Shown here piece by piece: positions 17,669 through 20,345 of a DNA stretch of 20,345 nucleotides (position 1 is the first letter of the stretch; every line of letters begins with the position of its first letter). Below the pieces are notes generated by a model. That model was not told the origin of the DNA. It ran no database searches and saw nothing but the letters and a program-made list of their open reading frames with translations. Location of the stretch: positions 1 through 20,345 of the forward strand of contig VHZZ01034274.1 in the NCBI GenBank assembly GCA_009801015.1, written 5' to 3'. The stretch comes from Silene noctiflora (Eukaryota; Streptophyta; Magnoliopsida; Caryophyllales; Caryophyllaceae). The position numbers and the translations under genes were made by a program.

Positions 17669-20345
17669 AAACAGTCATATAGAAATATAAAGTTAAACAC
17701 AAGCGTCAACGCCAATGCAAGAAGACAGCCCTTTACCATTGTTGTAATTTGAGTACATTGTTTAGATCTGTAAACCAGTCTTTTTTTAATATTCCTCTTT
17801 TTCGTCAAGTAAACCGGGGAAACCTCAACTCAAGATAGTTCACCATTCTTTCTCTGTTTTTCCGGGACCTTTTCCCTATCCAGCGTAATCCGCGGAAATC
17901 TTTTCGAAATAATAGGACCTCGCGGAAACCAGACTTACCGCATATAAGTATAAGATAGAAAAGACAAGTTAGCTCCTATAATATAAGAAATTTTCATGAA
18001 CCACTCCGATCCATAACATTACTACTATAATTCTAAGGGAATATGACATAAGCAATTCTATACCAAAGTAGAACTTCCTTTAAATCTATTCCTTTATAAT
18101 AAAGGTTAAAAAGTGTACGTGCTTAAGAGTATAGGACTCAGTCAATAAAGCATCAATCACCCCAGTATGAGAATATGCAATTGGACTACTCTTTGCTGTT
18201 TGTATGCCACCATTGAACGGAACTGTGTTCAGTTATATAAGTAAAACAAAAAAGAGAAAGATCGCGTCTATTCCTTCTATCCGTAAGATCGGGGTATAGT
18301 GCCCCCGGTAGAACGATTCTTAATTGTCTAGTTATTCCTTCGCATTCACATACATAAGTCTATGTTTGAACACATATCAGACAAGTAGTGTAGTATAACC
18401 CCTGCCCTCTTAGTAGTTCTCAGGTCTAAACTATAGGAGATTGACTTTAGCACCACCTTTTGGGGTGGGTCCCAAGCCCGTTCTTTCATTGAGCAGGTCT
18501 ATAAGGAGTTTAGCTCTTCGCCAACGGCATCTTTCTTAGCCTTACTCTTCACTGTCAGGTTTATCGAGCCCTAGAAAAAAAAGTAAAGAGGGTATTTAAT
18601 TCATAGTGAAGGCAATCCCTGCGAATAAAGAAAAGAAGACCTATTCCTTACATTTTTATTTGAGCTCTTTGTTACTTAGGGCTTACGCGAGTCTTTCACA
18701 TCTCGCTTACTGCCGAAAAGTCTTACATTTTAAATGGGAGAAAAGCCACGCTTGAATCATCTTATGTGATAACACCTTCATACAAAAAAGTAGAATAAAT
18801 CGTTCTAAAAGCTACTTCTACTTGCTTTCTTAAAGATATGCGAATGTAAACAAGTTCTTGTTCGGACAGTTAGGATCTCTTAAGAGGGATAAACTGAGGG
18901 GTCAATGCTACGCCTATCGTTGGGATTTTAATTTGATAGTTCGAAGCTTGGTTTACTCAGAACCGCATGCCATGCTCGACCCAAGCGAGTGAAAGGAACC
19001 AAAGAAACAATCCGCCCTTCTTCTATCGTAATAAGATTCGCCTTTGTACACTTATAAAAAGAGACTCCTGCAGCATCCTCACCACAAGCGGGATGTGCTT
19101 TAACGCGATCAAGCGCAAGATCTTAGAAGCTTATAAGTAATACTAAATCTTTTGCCTACCTTTACGGAGGATGTTATACTGTCAGTAAGTCCTCTCTCTT
19201 GCTATCGTTACGCGTCTTCTCCCCTGTCGGTCCTATAAGCAGCCTCCTTCTAATTGTTTTAATTTTAGTATGCGAGCTATAAAGAACCATACCTTCGAGG
19301 AATTAAGAATGATAAATCATTAAATCTGTAGGCTTGAATGCCCAACCAAATCAAAGGTACGACTCTATCCTAAGTAAGAGTTCCTTTTTCAACCCGCCTC
19401 AGAAGCAAGGATCGATTAACTTCATTGAATTCTCCGAAAGCGCTCTTTCTACCTACTGAAACCTCGAGAACACATCTCCGTAGTACTGTTTTTTTTTTCA
19501 AATCTCCAGTAAGATACCATACATAGATCTTTATAACAAAGTTTTTTTTATCAATAAGGAACGCGCGAAGTCTCGAAGCTAGGGGGGGTAAGCCGTATCA
19601 CACCATTGGCTAAAGAAGACCATTATTCCGTTTAAGCTTTATATTACATTTAGGAGTAAGCATCTACCCTTTAATAACGGGATCTCTTCCCACGGAAGTG
19701 ACTCTTTGTAGTTGGTACCCTTTGTCCAAATTGGAGCGATAATAAAAGAGTAATATAATCGTTGGCGAAGCGCCCTTTTGTGGGACCCCGCGCCGCCCTT
19801 GTATATGTTTACAAAATTGCTTATATTTCTCTGAACTAGCTCCTGCGACTAGTGTTGGAAGCCGCTCATAAAACAACGTTGGAAGACATTTTGTCGATGA
19901 GAAATACGATAGGGCAATTCTTTCGTCTAGTACGGATGTACGCGAGACTTTCTACTGTCTTGTATTTTTCTGGGGCGTTTGCAGTCAGTCTTCATATTGT
20001 GATGTAAGGTAGCTTACTTAGTGACTCGACTAATAAGTGTAGGAAATCGATTAACTCATTTCGTGGTTTAATGAATTATATATATTCTAAAATTCTTGAG
20101 ATGAGCGAAAAAAGCATAGTAGGTTTTAGCTGCTACGTCAGACAAAGCTTCCTATCCAGTAAGAGTAGGGTCCATCCCCCTTTTTCGGCAATGGATCCTC
20201 CGCCGGCATAAGCAAGCAGAGACGGGAGCAGCGGGGAGAGTAGCAAGGGTCTTTCACTTTACTAATTCTTATTATGCGATTTGGAGTCTAATCCCTTAGA
20301 TTTAGTGAGCGGATGCTTGAAGAACGAGCTCAGAATGAACAGACG
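17669..20345. other. Non-coding spacer, right end
   Basis: No recognised gene. The only sizeable frame is 70 codons on the minus strand at 19664-19876, without a recognisable domain. A near-perfect 16-bp palindrome (ATCTCTTAAGAGGGAT, one G:T) lies at 18875-18890 and a small CCACC/GGTGG stem near 18450-18470. T-runs of 7-10 occur near 19490 and 19543. The last 200 bases (from about 20170) are slightly richer in G+C and could be the edge of something continuing beyond the window. Confidence 0.6.

Noticed and set aside
1..20345. tRNA genes
   Set aside because: I looked on both strands for T-arm sequences (GGTTCRA type) with a pairable acceptor stem and D-arm. Candidates such as GGTTCGAGTC near 12200, GGTTCGAAAG near 11625 and the minus-strand CGTGTTCGAATCG near 950 have no matching arms.
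1..20345. Group II intron domain V, rRNA segments, CRISPR arrays, insertion sequences
   Set aside because: No domain V-like hairpin, no conserved rRNA stretches, no regularly spaced repeats and no terminal inverted repeats flanking a transposase frame were seen.

Overview
This 20.3 kb window shows no intact, recognisable gene. No open frame exceeds about 120 codons, many of the longer frames depend on GTG or TTG starts, and no tRNA, rRNA, group II intron domain V, CRISPR array or insertion sequence could be found by reading. Composition is uneven: long A+T-rich spacers (roughly 25-40% G+C by eye) with a few G+C-richer islands that look like decayed coding DNA. The best explanation is an intergenic stretch of a large plant mitochondrial genome, probably from a seed plant. 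The reasons are gene-free DNA of mixed texture, short dispersed and tandem repeats, motifs resembling the eudicot mitochondrial CRTAAGAGA promoter, and an embedded fragment of a nuclear-type LTR retrotransposon. A nuclear copy of mitochondrial DNA cannot be excluded.

Layout. 1-2054: spacer. 2055-2951 (minus): about 900 bp of coding-like sequence spread over two frames, an unidentified pseudogene. 2952-4140: A+T-rich spacer with a 14-bp tandem duplication. 4163-4317: the most structured non-coding segment, with several mutually exclusive or crossing stems. 4321-5445: spacer with one copy of a 21-bp dispersed repeat and an exact CATAAGAGA motif. 5446-5769 (minus): a 107-codon frame carrying an in-frame 15-bp duplication. 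5770-9252: long A+T-rich desert with a nested tandem duplication and a CGTAAGAGA motif on the minus strand. 9253-9893: G+C-rich island open in several frames on both strands. 9914-13050: spacer. About 13150-13690: fragment of a plant Ty3/gypsy-like retrotransposon, consisting of an LTR 3' end, a tRNA-Asp-type primer binding site and a decayed leader/gag-side frame. 14916-15827: a second block of coding-like fragments, Ser/Ala-rich and acidic. 15828-20345: spacer with a few small hydrophobic frames.

No pathway or operon can be reconstructed. The window is best read as a record of DNA acquisition and repair: foreign or duplicated coding sequence that has decayed, one nuclear retroelement fragment, and a recurring class of perfect two-copy microduplications of 9-15 bp. 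The candidates for something undescribed are the structured segment at 4163-4317 and the unidentified pseudogene at 2055-2951.
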